Shown: one piece after another, positions 63,808 through 64,000 of the stretch
Layout of the letters: each line of letters starts with the position of its first letter
How positions within the stretch are numbered: the stretch's first letter is position 1
DNA from: Faecalispora jeddahensis
GTDB taxonomy: Bacteria; Bacillota; Clostridia; Oscillospirales; Acutalibacteraceae
Assembly (NCBI RefSeq): GCF_000577335.1
Contig: NZ_CBYL010000004.1
Coordinates: 80,551 to 144,550, forward strand
Direction: 5' to 3'
DNA: 64,000 bases
Position numbers and translations under genes: made by a program
Notes under the pieces: generated by a model
The model's database searches: none
Seen by the model: the letters and a program-made list of their open reading frames with translations, nothing else
Told to the model about the DNA's origin: nothing

Positions 63808-63836
63808 ATATTATCATACCCTGTCAATTTTGTCAA
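63808..63836 (-). promoter_or_regulatory. Promoter of rplU operon
   Basis: On the minus strand TTGACA (63831-63836), a 17-bp spacer and TAATAT (63808-63813). A second TTGACA follows nine bases later. The rest of the window to 64000 shows no gene. Confidence 0.8.
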
Positions 63837-64000
63837 GATAGGTTGTCCCGATCCACCTGCGATTCTGAAAATAAAAAACGGGCCTTCCCCCGCCGCAGGC
63901 AGGGGTGGAATAACGATTGTGTTTTGTTATTATAACAGGATAACCAGAACCAATTTACAGTTCATTTTTAAAAAGCTGTTTTCTGCTCTATACCATCATG

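Overview
The window reads as chromosomal DNA of a spore-forming, Gram-positive anaerobe of class Clostridia, most likely near Oscillospiraceae/Ruminococcaceae (inference). Pointers are a SCIFF peptide with its radical-SAM maturase, TIGR04086 and SpoIIM membrane proteins, a CwlD-type amidase, a spore photoproduct lyase homologue, a tyrosine T-box, a lysine riboswitch and the firmicute L21-Prp-L27 order. No phage, transposon, CRISPR array or rRNA operon was seen. Most of the window is moderately GC-rich core genome; one short AT-rich stretch (about 51.5-52.65 kb) stands out.

Layout: 0-7 kb (+) holds the 3' end of nadK, then argR, recN, T-box-controlled tyrS and a YfhO-type membrane protein. 7.2-12.2 kb (-) holds an SPL homologue and a lysine-riboswitch operon asd-dapA-dapB plus a stand-alone ACT protein. 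12.3-22.4 kb (+) holds queA, tgt, yajC, a TIGR04086 protein, scfA/scfB, proC, a SpoIIM homologue, xerD, a YesL-like protein, an SseB-like protein and a YciI-like protein. 22.4-29.4 kb (-) holds a second tyrosine recombinase, an unknown GME-like protein, an ABC permease/adaptor pair without an ATPase, radA and cwlD. 29.6-30.1 kb is a five-gene tRNA cluster (Val-Asp-Phe-Gly-Cys in transcription order). 30.2-40.1 kb (-) is tig-clpP-clpX-lon-engB-lysA-yerC-methyltransferase-hslO, a proteostasis block joined to the last step of lysine synthesis.

40.2-51.2 kb (-) holds thrC and a phosphoesterase, the conserved rplS-lepB-rbgA-rnhB-yraN block, rlmH with a WalJ-like hydrolase, murA, a LysM/G5/M23 peptidase and luxS. 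51.6-52.5 kb is the AT-rich pair of a secreted protein and a tiny two-helix membrane protein. 53.5-55.9 kb is a polar amino-acid ABC importer. 56-59.5 kb holds an RluA-type synthase, ilvE and an RNA m5C methyltransferase; 59.6 kb has a small Asn/Thr-rich protein on +. 59.9-63.7 kb (-) is rplU-prp-rpmA, then obg-mrnC-yitT.

Several genes work together. The riboswitch operon, lysA and the detached ACT protein cover the aspartate-to-lysine (and DAP for wall) route. Trigger factor, ClpXP, Lon, Hsp33 and RadA handle protein and DNA quality. SPL homologue, SpoIIM and CwlD fit the endospore programme. Many promoters were readable as near-consensus sigma-A sites with 17-18 bp spacers and are listed. 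The least explained material is the secreted/membrane pair at 51.6-52.5 kb, the structured dapA-dapB spacer, the ACT-only protein, the SPL homologue lacking the expected donor cysteine, and the ATPase-less ABC pair.
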